Source of the DNA: Companilactobacillus suantsaicola
GTDB taxonomy: Bacteria > Bacillota > Bacilli > Lactobacillales > Lactobacillaceae
Reading direction: 5' to 3'
Assembly: GCF_004745525.1 (NCBI RefSeq)
Contig: NZ_RKLY01000022.1
Span: forward strand, 1 to 44,911
Length of the DNA: 44,911 nt
Part shown: piece after piece, positions 43,897-44,911 of the stretch
Layout: the number at the start of each line of letters is the position of its first letter
Numbering within the stretch: the first letter of the stretch is position 1
Position numbers and translations under genes: made by a program
The notes under the pieces: generated by a model
The model's database searches: none
The model's input: the letters and a program-made list of their open reading frames with translations, nothing else
Told to the model about the DNA's origin: nothing

Positions 43897-43897
43897 C

Positions 43898-44185
43898 ATG
43901 TTTGGTAGAAATAAAGTATCCGTTCAAAAAATGGAAGATGATCGCCTTTTAGATAATATTCACCAAATTCAACAACGAATCGGTAATACACAAAGAATGA
44001 TCAATAATTCAGTGGACGTAGATGACGAAACCAGAATTAGACTGAAACTAGATCAGTTGAAATATCAATTCTTGTATTTAGAAGCAAGAAGAAGAAAAGC
44101 CACCGCAAAGGCCACAACGAATATTATCTTTGGAGACGAAGATACATTTTTGAAGCAACCTAGTAGAGCGGAGAAACATTGGTAG
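43898..44185 (+). CDS. YaaL family protein (DUF2508)
   Basis: A 95-residue, highly charged, helical protein of the YaaL/DUF2508 family found after recR in Firmicutes. Predicted helices are DDRLLDNIHQIQQRIGNTQRMI and LDQLKYQFLYLEARRRKA. It starts 1 nt after recR with GGGAG inside the end of recR. The tail is basic. Function unknown. Structured repeat family 1 begins 3 nt after its stop. Confidence 0.88.
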   Translation: MFGRNKVSVQKMEDDRLLDNIHQIQQRIGNTQRMINNSVDVDDETRIRLKLDQLKYQFLYLEARRRKATAKATTNIIFGDEDTFLKQPSRAEKHW

Positions 44186-44188
44186 AAC

Positions 44189-44438
44189 AGAGAGCGGAGT
44201 AAGGGCGGTCAGCTCCCGGAGGATAGTGGAACTTCACGAATTACCCGTTGAACTTTACGGGTAGTTTGGGAAGTTCCACTATCTTGTAGGGAGTTGCCCT
44301 TACGTAGCTCATTTAGAGAGCGGAACAAGCCGCTTAGAAGTACACGCATAGCCTAGCTTCACGAATTGCACGCCGCACTTTGCGGGCAATTTGTGAAGCG
44401 TAGCTATGTGGGTACTTCTGGCTTGTACAGCTCGTTTT
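44189..44438 (+). repeat. Structured repeat family 1, two full tandem units
   Basis: Unit 1 (44189-44314) begins AGAGAGCGGAGTAAG and ends GTAGCTCATTT. Unit 2 (44315-44438) begins AGAGAGCGGAACAAG and ends ACAGCTCGTTTT. Each is one long hairpin. Unit 1 shares CAGCTCCCGGAGGATA and the facing AGGGAGTTGC with the unit at 5251-5380. Unit 2 has AGAAGTAC/GTACTTCT, CATAGC/GCTATG, GCTTCAC/GTGAAGC and AATTGC/GCAATT, with loop CGCACTTTGCG. Stems vary with compensation; internal loops are fixed. Confidence 0.82.
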
Positions 44439-44478
44439 GACTATAAAACTAAGAACAATGGTTCTAAAACAAAAGAAT

Positions 44479-44544
44479 AACCCCTATTCGAAACAGACCT
44501 TAACTAACATAAGTTTAAATCTGTTAAGAATAGAGGTTTTTTTT
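44479..44544 (+). terminator. Long terminator downstream of the recR operon
   Basis: AACCCCTATTC-GA-AACAGA pairs with TCTGTT-AA-GAATAGAGGTT across a 24-nt loop and is followed by a T-run. The interval 44545-44692 shows no feature I recognise. Confidence 0.82.
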
Positions 44545-44692
44545 ATAGAAAATGATAAGATTTCTTTTCTAGTTATTATCACTATCTAAAATACAGAAAC
44601 ACAATAAATCTACAAAAATCTCAAGTACAAAATAAGAATAGAAGTAATATTCCTAAATGAATGGAAGACAAATAAATTATAAACGTGAAATT

Positions 44693-44835
44693 CAGTCCGG
44701 AGTACAAGTCCTGTGATGGCTCAGCCGCCAAATTATCCTTAGTGCTTTAGCACTTAGGATAAGGCCAATCTTTGAGATTTTGCGCACTATGCAAAAGCTC
44801 AAAGTTGTGCCGGCCGCGTTCTGCGATAATCCTTA
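44693..44835 (+). repeat. Structured repeat family 2, second copy without outer stem
   Basis: Shares GGCTCAG, TTAGTGCTTTAGCACTTA (hairpin 1 core, 44739-44756), AAGGCC, GCGCACTATGC (hairpin 2 loop), GTGC and CGTTC, in the same order, with 32408-32563. The inner stem is GCCG/CGGC here. The long outer stem of the other copy is missing. Boundaries are approximate. Confidence 0.65.
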
Positions 44836-44840
44836 TATGG

Positions 44841-44871
44841 TTGACATTTCAAAATAGTATAAAAATGTTAA
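44841..44871. promoter_or_regulatory. Dyad before the last gene
   Basis: TTGACATTT (44841-44849) and AAATGTTAA (44863-44871) are complementary with one wobble pair. TTGACA could be a -35, but the following TATAAA (44858) is only 11 nt away, so a standard promoter is not formed. It may be an operator. Confidence 0.35.
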
Positions 44872-44891
44872 CCCAGTAATGGAGGGATTTT

Positions 44892-44911
44892 ATGCAGAAA
44901 TATACACCTAA
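44892..44911 (+). CDS. Start of a truncated gene at the window edge
   Basis: An ATG 5 nt after GGAGGGA opens a frame reading MQKYTP before the window ends. Too short to identify. Confidence 0.6.

Noticed and set aside
44186-44835. CRISPR array
   Set aside because: Units are long hairpins of about 125 bp with variable stems, not short identical repeats with unique spacers; no cas genes nearby.

Overview
This window reads as a chromosomal segment of a low-GC Firmicute of the family Lactobacillaceae. The evidence is the AT-rich sequence with strong AGGAGG ribosome-binding sites, frequent TTG starts (ATPase, rpiA, dut, radA, manO), a PepX/PepC peptidase set, a ManLMN-ManO mannose PTS, and the conserved block radA-yacL-gltX-cysS-mrnC-rlmB-sigH-rpmG-secE-nusG-rplK-rplA-rplJ-rplL. 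A Companilactobacillus-type species is my guess from gene content and protein style, not something I could test. I see no prophage, CRISPR array, tRNA, rRNA or transposase gene.

Layout. Positions 1-2945: a P-type cation ATPase with a terminator-bearing leader. 3000-5184: a glucose-family PTS IICBA gene with a well-marked control region. 5185-5380: tandem structured repeats. 5382-8984: a PfoR-like EIIC and a ketopantoate-reductase-like gene, then a quinone-oxidoreductase-like gene divergent from an HxlR regulator. 9030-12776: the mannose PTS operon manLMN plus manO with a long regulated leader. 12781-19995: accessory genes (membrane proteins, CPBP protease, DUF5067 protein, CDF zinc exporter, phosphoglycerate mutase, sugar porter, Cof phosphatase and two small orphans). 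20108-27503: Kup, PepX, and an operon of GNAT protein, RpiA and PepC. 27634-39468: dut, radA, yacL and the tRNA synthetase / RNA processing / sigma / ribosomal protein block. 39540-44185: rRNA methyltransferase, tadA, SRP RNA, dnaX, ybaB, recR and yaaL. 44186-44911: repeats and the first codons of another gene.

How it fits together. Two PTS systems with catabolite-type operators, a PTS-independent sugar porter, phosphoglycerate mutase and RpiA describe sugar uptake and central carbon metabolism. PepX and PepC describe peptide use. The right half is housekeeping translation and DNA maintenance. The ribosomal part carries feedback leaders: an L10-type leader before rplJ and two similar elements before rplK and rplA that resemble the L1-binding part of 23S rRNA.

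The most unusual content is non-coding. Family 1 (5185-5380 and 44189-44438) consists of 65-128 bp tandem units that start 2-3 nt after a stop codon, in the sense direction of the upstream gene. Their stems show compensatory base changes between copies while the internal loops stay fixed. Family 2 (32408-32563 and about 44693-44835) is a branched structure with two conserved hairpins that also covary, and its apical hairpin resembles that of family 1. A third element of about 300 bp with imperfect inverted ends follows manO (12781-13080) and kup (20108-20393), in the same orientation relative to the upstream gene, and appears to supply the terminator. These are the best candidates for something undescribed.
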